From: Planctomycetota bacterium
GTDB lineage: Bacteria; Planctomycetota; UBA1135
Assembly: GCA_002705055.1 (NCBI GenBank)
Contig: PAHY01000035.1
Location: 1 to 54,549 of the forward strand
Direction: 5' to 3'
Length of the DNA stretch: 54,549 nucleotides
Below, in pieces: positions 1-8,741 of this stretch (the stretch's first letter is position 1; the number at the start of each line of letters is the position of its first letter). Under the pieces are notes generated by a model that worked only from the letters and a program-made list of their open reading frames with translations, was not told where the DNA came from and did not search any database. A program made the translations under genes and the position numbers.

Positions 1-2
1 GA

Positions 3-314
3 GCTCTCTATCACCGCACGACGGACAGCCGTAAGCGCCGCGACTATCGCAACTTGCTCTTCCCGATCAATCACACCCTCGCGATGATGCGGGATGGCAT
101 GTCCTGCCTGGTGCGGCGCAGCTGGGGTGCCGCCAAGAAAATCAAGGGGCTCCAGCGACACGCCTGGCTGTGGACGGCGTATCGCAACTACGTCCGCGGC
201 GTGACCGTGAAAACGAGAACGACCCCTGCTCAGTCGGCAGGGGTCTGTGATCAGCGGTGGCAGCTGAAGGAGGTCCTGAGATGGCGCTGGCCGCTGCAGA
301 TGCCGCAGCCGTGA
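3..314 (+). CDS. transposase, C-terminal fragment (cut by window edge)
   Basis: The frame is open from the window's left edge to a TGA at 312-314, so only about the last 103 residues are visible and the start lies outside. The segment carries FPINHTLAMMRDGMSCLVRR, then LWTAYRNYVRG and TPAQSAGV..RW.L.EVLRWRWP. I recognise this as the tail of a DDE-type transposase family common in Planctomycetes and soil bacteria, where an NHT...LRD...RRSW...AYRNYVR...TPAQ pattern recurs. The catalytic DDE core is not in the window, so activity cannot be judged. The GGGGGTCAGACTC just downstream (about 325-337) could be part of an IS end, but no partner repeat is visible. Confidence 0.65.
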   Translation, partial: ALYHRTTDSRKRRDYRNLLFPINHTLAMMRDGMSCLVRRSWGAAKKIKGLQRHAWLWTAYRNYVRGVTVKTRTTPAQSAGVCDQRWQLKEVLRWRWPLQMPQP

Positions 315-336
315 GCCCACTCAAGGGGGTCAGACT

Positions 337-783
337 CTACTCGGGTCTCGGGAAGCACATCACCGGCACATGCGCATGACGCAGAATCGCCTCAGCAACG
401 CTACCCAGCACAAAGCGCCGGAAGCCGGAACGACCATGCGTCGAAAGTGCAATCAAGTCGCAACCGTGCTCCTTGGCATAGCTGGCCACCCGCTCGGCGA
501 TGTCCGGTGAAGCAGTGACTGCGCACTCAACATTCAACCCGCTGCCCAGCAGCGCTTTCTGCTCATCGAGTCGATGACGTGCGGCATCGACCAGGTTGCC
601 GACATCGGGGGCTGATACCGGCGGGGCGAGCGGCGCACCGTGCGGGGCGACCTGCACATCCTGCACGACGTGCAGCAGGGTGAGCTTGGCTCCGCTCTCG
701 CGTGCGAGGTCCGCCGCTGGCGCGAAGGCGCGCAGCGATTCGTCGGAGAGATCGGTCGTCAGAAGGATGTGGCTGAACTTCAT
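337..783 (-). CDS. universal stress protein (UspA family)
   Basis: This 148-aa protein has the single-domain UspA length and fold pattern: beta-strand FSHILLTTDLSD with the nucleotide-contacting D11, and the C-terminal ATP loop HGRSGFRRFVLGS. G117, nine residues, then G127-S128 match the G-x9-G-S part of the ATP-binding motif. The first glycine of the full G-x2-G-x9-G motif is Ser here. It is likely a cytoplasmic ATP-binding stress protein. It reads away from the POT transporter (36-bp gap, same strand) and could be cotranscribed downstream of it. Start ATG at 783. Family assignment is secure; the specific role is unknown. Confidence 0.93.
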   Translation of the reverse strand: MKFSHILLTTDLSDESLRAFAPAADLARESGAKLTLLHVVQDVQVAPHGAPLAPPVSAPDVGNLVDAARHRLDEQKALLGSGLNVECAVTASPDIAERVASYAKEHGCDLIALSTHGRSGFRRFVLGSVAEAILRHAHVPVMCFPRPE

Positions 784-819
784 GAGGGGCCTCCGAGTTG
801 GGTTAGCCTCCGCTGCAAC

Positions 820-2598
820 TTAGGCAAGGGGGGAATCCTCTTCGGGTTGGGGGTCGGGGTTGTGAGGGATGTGCGGCTCGGGCGTGTGCACGAAGGTCGC
901 GAACATCAGCAGGCTGAACATCACGAACTGCACTTTGATGGCCAGCGAGGTGTCGGAGCCGCCGCTGATCCAGGCCCACAGGAAGGCTCCGATGATCGGA
1001 ATCAGCGCGCAGCGCACCCAGATGTGACCGTTGCGGTTAAGGCTGTGGTCGGGGTTGCGGTCGGCGGCATGGGTGATCTTGTCGTAGACGAAGATCAGGC
1101 CCATCGAAGCTAGGCCGATGATTGTGAACAGCAGCCACATGCCCTCGGGGTCGTAGGCATCCCAAAGGATCTGCCGCGTCTCCCAGGGATCCGGGTTGCC
1201 GTCCACCGTGGCCGTGAAGACATCGAGCACCTCACCGCGGTCGAGCGCGGTCGCGGCCTCCTCGCTCATGTACTCGTTCTCGGCCATGTACTTGCGGGCA
1301 AGCTCAACCTTGTCCCCGCCTTCCTGGTACAGGTTGCCGGCCACGATCGAGCCGATCGACCAGCCGATGCCCACCGTGAAGTTGACATAGCCCATGTAAA
1401 GGCCTTCCTTGCCCGCCGGGGCGATCGATGCGAGGTAGCGCATCTTGGTTGGCGAAGCGCTCATCTCGCCCAGCGAGAAGATGCCGATCGCCAGCAGCGT
1501 CCACCAGCCATTCATCGACATGCCCAGCATGTAGATGGCCGCAGCGGAAATGGCGATCCCCACAATGATCGCCGACAAGGAGCGTACCTTTCCGGTCAGA
1601 TAGCCCATCGCGAAGGCGAAGATGCTGATCAGGAGGGCGTTGAAGTTGATCATCCACTCCTGCGTCAGGTTGCCGCCATTGACCGTAGGCACACCAGACT
1701 CGCCGAAGACGCCCATTAGCATGTCGGCGGCGGCGCGCGAGTCGACCCAGTCGTCGATGAAGTTGGGCAGGATGTCGAACAGCTGATAGAACATCAGCCA
1801 GAATCCGGCGAAGGCAATCGTGAAGAAGAACAGGCGTGGTTCCAGTAGGCCGCAGACCGCATCCCAAAGCACGCGTGGGACCGAGCGGGTTTCCTTCTCG
1901 CCGTGGTGCTCTGGCTCCTTGAAGAAGAACAGCGGGATGAAGTTGAGCGCAATGCCGATGGTGCAGGCGAGGAAGACGTACTCCCACTCGAGGATGCGCA
2001 GGTAGCCTGCCAGCAGCGGCCCGATGAAGCCGCCGATGTTGACCATCTGATAGAAGAGGCCCCAACCGAAGGCCGCGTTGCGCTTCGGCATTTGGTTGGC
2101 GATCAGCCCCTGCAGGCCCGGCTTGAAGATGGCGGTGCCCGTCGCCAGGAACATGGCCCCGGCGAAGAAGATCGGATAGGCCAAATCTGTTCCGGCCGCA
2201 CGCGCTTCGGCGAGCGGCGTGCCCGTCAGCATGTCGCTGAGATGGATGCAGTAGCCCATCAGCACGTAGCCGATCATCTTCAGCACCGTCGAGATCGCGA
2301 TGTTCAGCTTGTAGCCGTACTGATCCGCGAAGCCGCCGGTGAAGATGGGCACGAAGCTCTGGACCAGCGCCCAGATCGCGTAGACCGTGCCTTTCTGAAT
2401 GTGGTCGAACTCGGGGCCGCCTTCACTGATCGCTTCGACCATGAAGACGGGCAGCACCACGCGCACGCCGTAGTAGGCGAAGCGCTCGACCAGTTCCATC
2501 CAGTTCGCGATCCAGTAGACGCCGCTGAACGAGCCCAGGGCCTTGAGGAATGGATCGGGCTTAAGGTCCGACTCGGAGGGTGACGGGGCGGAAGCCAT
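820..2598 (-). CDS. POT/PTR-family proton-dependent peptide transporter (MFS)
   Basis: A 592-aa polytopic inner-membrane protein. The first TM region carries ELVERFAYYG, the ExxERFxYYG signature of proton-coupled oligopeptide transporters. Further POT-like segments are GTAIFKPGLQGLIANQM and FYQMVNIGGFIGPLLAGYLR. It is longer than typical bacterial POT proteins (about 450-500 aa) because of loops around residues 280-320 and 430-490. It is divergent from an M20 dipeptidase across only 69 bp, which suggests a matched import-and-cleave pair for di- or tripeptides (inference). Start ATG at 2598. An alternative would be another MFS subfamily, but the ExxER motif argues for POT. Confidence 0.85.
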   Translation of the reverse strand: MASAPSPSESDLKPDPFLKALGSFSGVYWIANWMELVERFAYYGVRVVLPVFMVEAISEGGPEFDHIQKGTVYAIWALVQSFVPIFTGGFADQYGYKLNIAISTVLKMIGYVLMGYCIHLSDMLTGTPLAEARAAGTDLAYPIFFAGAMFLATGTAIFKPGLQGLIANQMPKRNAAFGWGLFYQMVNIGGFIGPLLAGYLRILEWEYVFLACTIGIALNFIPLFFFKEPEHHGEKETRSVPRVLWDAVCGLLEPRLFFFTIAFAGFWLMFYQLFDILPNFIDDWVDSRAAADMLMGVFGESGVPTVNGGNLTQEWMINFNALLISIFAFAMGYLTGKVRSLSAIIVGIAISAAAIYMLGMSMNGWWTLLAIGIFSLGEMSASPTKMRYLASIAPAGKEGLYMGYVNFTVGIGWSIGSIVAGNLYQEGGDKVELARKYMAENEYMSEEAATALDRGEVLDVFTATVDGNPDPWETRQILWDAYDPEGMWLLFTIIGLASMGLIFVYDKITHAADRNPDHSLNRNGHIWVRCALIPIIGAFLWAWISGGSDTSLAIKVQFVMFSLLMFATFVHTPEPHIPHNPDPQPEEDSPLA

Positions 2599-2667
2599 GC
2601 AGGCAAGAAGCTAGCATCGCCCGCGCAGTCGAGGGAGGAGAAGCGGGCGCACGAGTATCCTGGTGGC

Positions 2668-4101
2668 ATGAGCACCACGGCCGCTTCGCTCGATTCCGCC
2701 GCCCTGGGTTCCTACGTGAACCGCATTTGGGACGAAGAGATCATCCCCGAACTCGTCGAGTACATCCGCATTCCCAACAAGTCGCCTTTGTTCGACCCCA
2801 ACTGGGAGGCAAACGGCTACATGCAGCAGGCGGTGGATCAGATCGCGGCCTGGTGCAAGAAGCGCGAGATCGAAGGCCTGTCGGTGGAAGTGGTCAGCCT
2901 GTCGGGCCGCACGCCGGTCATCTTGATGGAGATCCCGGGCGAGTCGGACGACACCGTGCTGCTCTACGGCCACCTCGACAAGCAGCCCGAGATGACTGGT
3001 TGGCGCGAAGATCTGGGCCCCTGGGAGCCTAAGATCGAAGGCGACAAGCTCTATGGCCGCGGCGGCGCAGACGACGGCTACTCGGCCTATGCTTCGCTCA
3101 CGGCGATCGAAGCGCTGCAGAAGCACGGCGGTCGGCACCAGCGCTGCGTGGTCCTGATCGAAGCCTGCGAGGAGTCCGGCTCGCCCGACCTGCCGTACTA
3201 CATTGATCACCTCGCCGACCGCATCGGGCAGGTCAGCCTGGTGGTCTGCCTGGATTCGGGTGCTGGTGACTATGAGCGGCTCTGGTCCACGACCAGCCTG
3301 CGCGGCATGATCGCGGGCGATCTGCGGGTCGATGTGCTGCGCGAAGGCGTGCACTCGGGCGATGCCTCCGGGGTGGTTCCGTCCAGCATGCGCGTCATCC
3401 GCCAGCTGCTGGACCGCATCGAAGACGCCAGCAACGGGCGCGTGCTGCTGGATGAGTTCCACGTCGAGATTCCCGAGCAGCGCCGCGAGCAGGCGGCGGT
3501 CTGCGCAGAAACTCTGGGCGATACGGTGGCCACGCAGTACCCCTTCCTCGAGGGCGTGCAGCCGATGCACGAGGACCTGGCCGAGCTGGTGCTCAACCGC
3601 ACCTGGCGCCCGACCATTTCTTACACCGGCATGGGCGGCTTTCCTTCGCTGCAGGATGCCGGCAACGTGCTGCGCCCCTTCAGCGCGCTCAAGCTCAGCT
3701 TCCGCCTGCCGCCGACCGCGGATCACAAGAAGTGCACCCGCGCCGTGCAGGAAGTGCTGCAGAGCAACCCGCCCAGTGGTGCGACGGTCAGCTTCCACGC
3801 CGAGAAGGGCGCCAACGGTTGGAACGCGCCGCCGCTGGCCAGCTGGCTGGAAAAAGCCGTCGCGAACGCCTCGCAGCAGCACTTCGGCAACCCGCCCGCC
3901 TACATGGGTGAAGGCGGCTCGATTCCCTTCATGGGCATGCTCGGCGAGAAGTTCCCGCAGGCGCAGTTCTTGATCACCGGCGTGCTCGGCCCGGCCTCGA
4001 ACGCGCACGGCCCGAACGAGTTCCTGCACATCCCCACGGGCAAGAAGCTGACGGCCTGCGTCGCGCAGGTGCTGCACGATCACTGCCTGCGTCAAAGCTG
4101 A
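2668..4101 (+). CDS. M20-family metallopeptidase (dipeptidase-like)
   Basis: 477 aa, cytoplasmic, no signal peptide. The two-zinc site of M20 peptidases is readable: H102-x-D104 in GHLDKQPEMTGW, bridging D135 in YGRGGADD, catalytic base and ligand E168-E169 in EACEESGS, D196 in VVCLDSGAG, and the late His in SNAHGPNE. The GHLDKQP and GRGGADDGY wording is that of the carnosinase/CNDP-like M20 dipeptidases. The internal dimerisation (lid) domain lies at about 210-330. The gene is divergent from the POT transporter, and its stop TGA overlaps the ATG of the next lipoprotein gene by one base (TGATG), so those two are translationally coupled. Confidence 0.92.
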   Translation: MSTTAASLDSAALGSYVNRIWDEEIIPELVEYIRIPNKSPLFDPNWEANGYMQQAVDQIAAWCKKREIEGLSVEVVSLSGRTPVILMEIPGESDDTVLLYGHLDKQPEMTGWREDLGPWEPKIEGDKLYGRGGADDGYSAYASLTAIEALQKHGGRHQRCVVLIEACEESGSPDLPYYIDHLADRIGQVSLVVCLDSGAGDYERLWSTTSLRGMIAGDLRVDVLREGVHSGDASGVVPSSMRVIRQLLDRIEDASNGRVLLDEFHVEIPEQRREQAAVCAETLGDTVATQYPFLEGVQPMHEDLAELVLNRTWRPTISYTGMGGFPSLQDAGNVLRPFSALKLSFRLPPTADHKKCTRAVQEVLQSNPPSGATVSFHAEKGANGWNAPPLASWLEKAVANASQQHFGNPPAYMGEGGSIPFMGMLGEKFPQAQFLITGVLGPASNAHGPNEFLHIPTGKKLTACVAQVLHDHCLRQS

Positions 4102-4592
4102 TGCGCGTCGCCTGGCTGGCGCTGCTGCTGATGGCATGCAGCGGAGAGGAGAGCGCCCAGGCAGGGCAGCCCTCGGCATCAGTGCGACTCATCTACCAGG
4201 GCGAGGGCTACCGCATCGAGCTGCGTGACGAGAGCTACACCTGGAATGAAGAGCGCTCCGCGCGTTCGCTATCCGCCGAGGTCTGGCTCACGATGGACGC
4301 CGCTCTGCCCGCCGAGCTGCGCCCGACCATGCTGTACGGTCGGCTCTTTCTCGACGTCGACATCAGCGGCGAGTGGTCGGACATCGACGGCGGCACCGCC
4401 GGCATTCTTGATGACTCGCTGCGCGAGGCATTCGCGGTGGTGCCCGCGGAAGGGAACGAACTCAAGCTGGGGCCGCTGATCCGCACCGGGGTCCGTCCGA
4501 TTGATCCGCCTGCCTGGCGCGGGGCGGTCAAGCTGCCCGATGGCAGCGTGGTCGGCGCGAGCATCCCCGCGGAAGCGATCGACGCTCAGTAG
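4101..4592 (+). CDS. small putative lipoprotein, unknown function
   Basis: 163 aa. It begins MRVAWLALLLMACSGEES: a short hydrophobic signal with lipobox LMAC, giving a mature lipid-anchored Cys at residue 13. The remainder looks like a beta-rich domain (alternating short hydrophobic strands such as GRLFLDVDI and LKLGPLI) with no motif I recognise. The start overlaps the M20 peptidase stop by one base, so it is probably cotranslated. Its 3' end overlaps the 3' end of thiE on the other strand by 7 nt. No function is assigned. Confidence 0.75.
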   Translation: MRVAWLALLLMACSGEESAQAGQPSASVRLIYQGEGYRIELRDESYTWNEERSARSLSAEVWLTMDAALPAELRPTMLYGRLFLDVDISGEWSDIDGGTAGILDDSLREAFAVVPAEGNELKLGPLIRTGVRPIDPPAWRGAVKLPDGSVVGASIPAEAIDAQ

Positions 4593-5221
4593 CGCGGGAT
4601 ATCCACCGGCCCGCGCGCGCGCAGGGCGGCCGCGACTTCGCGCGGGCTTTCGGCCGCGCAGATCACCGAGGACACGGCGAGCGCCGCCTGCTCGGGAATG
4701 CGCCCGGCACGCGCCGGCGTGATCCCGCCGATCGCCACCACCGGCACGCGCGCGTGCAGCAGCACGCGGAGGACCGACTCCGGCCCCAGCCCATGTTCGT
4801 AGCCCTTGGTCCCGGTGGGATAGATCGGGCCATAGCCGGCATAGTCGACGCCCAGGTCCGCGGCTTCATCGAGCTGATCGAGGCTGTGCGTGGACAGGCC
4901 GATCCACTGCTCTGGTCTCAGCAAGCTGCGCGCTTCTTGCACCGGCATGTCGTCCTGCCCCAGGTGCACCCCGCGCGCGCCCAGCGCCGCGGCCACCTCG
5001 ACATCGTCATTCACCACCAGCGGGACGCGCAGTTCGAGGCACTGCTCCATCAGCTGCAGCCCCCAGGCGTGGCGCGTCGCGGTGCCCAGCTCCTTCTCGC
5101 GCAGCTGGACGCAGTCCACGCCGCCCGCGACCGCTTCGCGCACGACCTCCAGCGGGTCGAGCCGGCAGAGATCGCGCGTCAGGAGCAGGCAAAGCTGGAA
5201 GGGCGGGCGTGGTCGGTTCAC
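4586..5221 (-). CDS. thiE: thiamine-phosphate synthase
   Basis: 211 aa, usual ThiE length, cytoplasmic TIM barrel. It joins HMP-pyrophosphate and the thiazole phosphate (or its tautomer) to make thiamine monophosphate. Visible signatures in order: CVQLREKE (pyrophosphate-side strand), NDD for the Mg-binding Asp, HLGQDDMP, GLSTHS, YAGYGPIYPTGTK (substrate phosphate loop) and VVAIGGI. The start is GTG at 5221. The neighbouring divergent gene begins 25 bp away, which leaves no room for a TPP riboswitch in the leader. No other thi genes are in the window. Confidence 0.95.
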   Translation of the reverse strand: MNRPRPPFQLCLLLTRDLCRLDPLEVVREAVAGGVDCVQLREKELGTATRHAWGLQLMEQCLELRVPLVVNDDVEVAAALGARGVHLGQDDMPVQEARSLLRPEQWIGLSTHSLDQLDEAADLGVDYAGYGPIYPTGTKGYEHGLGPESVLRVLLHARVPVVAIGGITPARAGRIPEQAALAVSSVICAAESPREVAAALRARGPVDIPRY

Positions 5222-5246
5222 GGTTGAGCGAGATTAGCATGGAAGC

Positions 5247-5738
5247 ATGCTCGACTCCCCGCGCCGGTTCCTCGCCAGCGGACGCGCCGCATGGTGTGGC
5301 GTCCTGCTGGCTCTCGCTGCTTGCGGCGACGCCACCGGGCCCGCGGATGATCCCAGCCTGCGTGCCGACGGCCCGGTGATTCAGACGCTGCCGGTGCTGC
5401 CGCGTGGCGCCGAGGAGATCACCCTGGATGGCCGGACGGTCCGGGTGGGCACCGCGCGTAGCTGGGAGTCGGACGCGGTGCAGGTCGAGATGCTGGGGAC
5501 CACGACGCTGCTGCAGGTCGATCTGGCCGATCACGAGCTCGCTGACTGGCGGGTCTACGCAAGCGCCTTGCAGGGCCAGGAGTTCGTGGTGCGGATCGCC
5601 GGGCTGGATCTGATGATTCTGCAGGGCGGTACTCAGGTCCAGCCAGAGGGCTTGTGGCCGATCGGCCCGCGGGCCTCTGCCGAGCCACGGGCCCAGGAGC
5701 TGCTCCGCCGGCTGGCGGCCTCCGCGCAGACGGATTGA
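5247..5738 (+). CDS. putative lipoprotein, unknown function
   Basis: 163 aa with an N-terminal signal ending in lipobox LAAC (WCGVLLALAACGDATG), so it is predicted to be lipid-anchored in the envelope. The mature part contains short strands (EITLDGRTVRVGTA, TTLLQVDL, EFVVRIAGLDLMIL) suggesting a small beta-sandwich. No recognised family. It lies 30 bp upstream of the 990-aa lipoprotein and is probably in the same transcription unit. It is divergent from thiE over 25 bp. Confidence 0.72.
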   Translation: MLDSPRRFLASGRAAWCGVLLALAACGDATGPADDPSLRADGPVIQTLPVLPRGAEEITLDGRTVRVGTARSWESDAVQVEMLGTTTLLQVDLADHELADWRVYASALQGQEFVVRIAGLDLMILQGGTQVQPEGLWPIGPRASAEPRAQELLRRLAASAQTD

Positions 5739-5768
5739 CGATTCGCCTCCGGCGGCGAAGATGGGGGA

Positions 5769-8741
5769 ATGCAACTTCGTCCCCTTCTGGCCCTTCCCCT
5801 GCTTGGCGCACTGGTCGCCTGCGGCGGTGAGGAGACACCGACTGAAAACGAATCCCGTCTGAGTGTGGGCGAGTTTGACGCGCGGTCCCCGATCGATCTG
5901 CGCGCGAGCGTGTTTTCTTCTTCCTCCCAGTCGCGGACCGCGGTCGATGCGGCTCCGGACGGCAGCCTCTATGCGGTGTGGGATAGCCGGCGTCAGGAAG
6001 CCGGCACCTATGGCGTCTACGCCCGGGTGTTCGATGCACTGGGTCGCGCCCGGTCGCAGGAGATTCGCGTCAACGAGACCGCGACCAATATGCAGCAGCG
6101 GCCCGCGGTCGCGGCGGCGGCCGACGGCTCGGCCTGGTTCGTCTGGGAGTCGCATGGCCAGGATGGTTCGGGCACCGGCGTGGTGGCGCGCCAGTTCCAG
6201 CCCGATGCCGAAGCCGGGCTGATCCCGGCCGGCGGCGAGATCGCCGTCAACCAGGTGCGCGAAGGGGAGCAGGCGCAGCCGGTGGTCGCGGCTCATCGCG
6301 ACGGCGCGGTGCTGGCCGTGTTCGCCTCGCAGCGCCCGAGCGGTGACGGCGCCGTGCAGTTCGAGCTGCGCGCCCGCCGATTGGATCAGCCGGGTGCGGC
6401 CGAGGTGGTGCTGCCCGCGGCCGAGGATTTCAGCGACGAGCTGCCGAGTGTCGCCGCAACCCGCGACGGCTTCGTCGTCGCCTGGACCCGCCGCAGCAGC
6501 GACGCGCAGGCGGGGGTCTATTACCAGCTGCTGCAGCGCGATGGCACCGCAGTGGGCGAGGCCGTGCAGGTCGGATCGCTGCGTGATGCGATCGAGCCGA
6601 GCGTCGGCGCTTCGGCGGACGGCAGCTTCGTGATCGCCTGGATGGCCCCGCACGCGCAGGGTTATTCGGTGCAGAGTCAGCGCTTTGCCGCCGATGGCGA
6701 GCCGATGAGCGCGCCGCGCACGCTGGCGACCCCCGAGGAAGGCTGGCTCTCGGGCGCGGCCGTCGCCACGGCGCTGGATGGCCGTCACCTGGTCGCCTTC
6801 AACCGCGATCATGGTGGCGAGCGCGGCGAAGAACTCGTCTGCCTGCAGTTTGACGCTGAGGGCCAGCTGGTGGCCCAGGGCGCAGGAAGCGCTGCACGCG
6901 AGGGTCGTCAGGCGCTGCACCCGGGCGCGGGCGCGCGGCGCGCGGTCTGGTCGACCGCCGATGCCTTCGTGCTGGCCTGGGACGGCGATGCCGGCCTCGG
7001 CGATGCTTCAGCGGCGCACCTCAGCTACCTGCCGGCGCGCGCGCTGCAGCAGGGCGAAGCGCAGCTGCTGGCGCAGGCCAGCCTCCAGGCCGAGCCCGCG
7101 TTGTTCGACGTGGCGGCGCATGATCAGGCAGCGATCCCGCCGATCTGGGATCCGAACTGGGTGCCGCAGGACCGCCTGCTGTTCCCGGCCGCGGCGGCGG
7201 GCGACTTCGGCTTTGAAGCCGTGCCCGGCACCGGCTGGACGCCGCCCGACCCGGAGATGGCGGTTGGCCCCGATCGCATCGGCGTCATGACCAACGGTCG
7301 GATCGCGATGTTCGACAAGGCCGGCAACGAGCAGTGGCGCGACGAGATCGAGAACAGCTTCGGCTTCTGGGGCAGCCTCGGGGCGACCGGCTTCGTCTTT
7401 GACCCGGAGATCTGCTGGGACCCGCACGATCAGCGCTTCGTCGCGATGGCCTGCGAGCGATCCAACACCGGCACCAGCGAGTTCCTGCTCGCGGTCTCGA
7501 AGGACGCCACCCCGGACAACGCCAACGACTGGCACAAGTACCGGATCAACGTCACCTCGACCGCCGGCAATGACATCGACTCGCCGAACCTGTCGGTCTC
7601 GCGCGGCTACCTGCTGCTGACCGCCGACTTCTTCGGCCCGGACAAGTACCTGCTGCACATCATCGACAAGAGCTCGATCTACTCGGGCGGTTCGCCGGTC
7701 TTCACGGAAGAGCTGATCACCGGTACCAGCCAGCAGTCGATGGGCATTCCGGTGGTCTACGACGACACCGACACGCTGTACATCGTGCAGTCCACGGAGT
7801 TCAGCAACAACGACGAGATCATCCTGCACGCGGTCCAGGATCCATTCACCTCCTACTCGCGGACGACGCACACGCTGAACGTCAACAACTACACCTACCC
7901 GAATCAGCCGCCGCAGAAGGGCTCGTCTTCGCGTCCATTCCTGTTTGAGCCGCGCTTCTGGAGCGTCGCGCAGCGCAACGGCAAGATCTGGGCGGTGCAC
8001 CACGTCAATAACAGCCGAGCGCGGGTGAAGTGGTACGAGTTCGATCTGCAGGGCTGGCCGACCAGCGGCTCCAATCCCAGCGTGCGTCAGTTCGGCACGA
8101 TCAACCTGGAAGGCGAGATCCACACCTTCTTCCCGTCGATCCACGTCGATGCGCAAGACAACGTGGCCGTGACCTTCGCACGTTCGGCTCCGAATGAGTA
8201 CATCTCCATCGGTCGCGCCACGCGCGGTGCCGGCGATCCGCTGGGCACCATGCGGCCCGCCCAGGTGGTGCAGCTCTCGCAGAACGCGCATACCAGCGGG
8301 CGCTGGGGCGACTACAGCGGCACACAGGCTGATCCGACGACCCCGGGGGTTTTCTGGGGCCACCACGAGTTCACCAATGGTTCGACCGGCTCCTGGCGCA
8401 CCTGGGTGGCGCGCTACGACCTGCGTCCGGCGGGTCTGGTGCTACAGGAAGATCCGATCAGCGCGGGTGCGAGCAACACGCTGACGGTCAGCGGCGCGAC
8501 TCCGGGCGCGCGCGTCTTCTTCGTCTACAGCACGCTCGGGACCGAGCTGACTGAGGTCGCTCCGCTGAGCGTGACGCTGAGCCTGCAGAGCCCGACGCTG
8601 GTCGGCGCGGCGACGGCCAACGCCAGCGGCGACGCTTCGGTTTCGCGCAGTGTGCCCGCCAGCGCGGCTGGCCTCACGGTCTGGCTGCAGGCCGCCGAGT
8701 TCGGCGAGTCGAGCAACTGGTACTCGACGGTGATTCAGTAG
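5769..8741 (+). CDS. large exported lipoprotein with beta-propeller-like repeats and C-terminal shared domain
   Basis: 990 aa. Signal plus lipobox LVAC (LLGALVACGGEE). Residues about 45-420 contain recurring blade-like units (SLYAVWDSR, GSAWFVWESH, GFVVAWTRRS, GSFVIAWMAP), reminiscent of sialidase/BNR-type propellers. A second domain around 470-860 is rich in aromatic and Gly residues (GTGWTPPDPEMAVGP, GRWGDYSGTQADP) and also looks propeller-like. The last about 100 residues (from AGLVLQEDP to YSTVIQ at the terminus) form a domain with TLTVSGATPG and AGLTVWLQAAEFG that recurs at the end of the subtilase at 18222-20306. Extracellular or surface location is inferred. No enzymatic residues were identified. 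The 3' end overlaps oxyR by 7 nt, tail to tail. Confidence 0.8.
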   Translation: MQLRPLLALPLLGALVACGGEETPTENESRLSVGEFDARSPIDLRASVFSSSSQSRTAVDAAPDGSLYAVWDSRRQEAGTYGVYARVFDALGRARSQEIRVNETATNMQQRPAVAAAADGSAWFVWESHGQDGSGTGVVARQFQPDAEAGLIPAGGEIAVNQVREGEQAQPVVAAHRDGAVLAVFASQRPSGDGAVQFELRARRLDQPGAAEVVLPAAEDFSDELPSVAATRDGFVVAWTRRSSDAQAGVYYQLLQRDGTAVGEAVQVGSLRDAIEPSVGASADGSFVIAWMAPHAQGYSVQSQRFAADGEPMSAPRTLATPEEGWLSGAAVATALDGRHLVAFNRDHGGERGEELVCLQFDAEGQLVAQGAGSAAREGRQALHPGAGARRAVWSTADAFVLAWDGDAGLGDASAAHLSYLPARALQQGEAQLLAQASLQAEPALFDVAAHDQAAIPPIWDPNWVPQDRLLFPAAAAGDFGFEAVPGTGWTPPDPEMAVGPDRIGVMTNGRIAMFDKAGNEQWRDEIENSFGFWGSLGATGFVFDPEICWDPHDQRFVAMACERSNTGTSEFLLAVSKDATPDNANDWHKYRINVTSTAGNDIDSPNLSVSRGYLLLTADFFGPDKYLLHIIDKSSIYSGGSPVFTEELITGTSQQSMGIPVVYDDTDTLYIVQSTEFSNNDEIILHAVQDPFTSYSRTTHTLNVNNYTYPNQPPQKGSSSRPFLFEPRFWSVAQRNGKIWAVHHVNNSRARVKWYEFDLQGWPTSGSNPSVRQFGTINLEGEIHTFFPSIHVDAQDNVAVTFARSAPNEYISIGRATRGAGDPLGTMRPAQVVQLSQNAHTSGRWGDYSGTQADPTTPGVFWGHHEFTNGSTGSWRTWVARYDLRPAGLVLQEDPISAGASNTLTVSGATPGARVFFVYSTLGTELTEVAPLSVTLSLQSPTLVGAATANASGDASVSRSVPASAAGLTVWLQAAEFGESSNWYSTVIQ

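Noticed and set aside
323..341. IS terminal inverted repeat after the transposase tail
   Set aside because: GGGGGTCAGACTC looks like some IS ends, but the other end is outside the window and no target duplication can be checked.
5222..5246. TPP riboswitch upstream of thiE
   Set aside because: Only 25 bp separate thiE from the divergent gene; no thi-box sequence could fit.
5007..8366. Long open frames on the minus strand under the 990-aa lipoprotein
   Set aside because: They run antisense to a well-supported gene, are rich in Arg, Ala, Gly and His with no domain text, and are the expected by-product of high GC at codon position 3.
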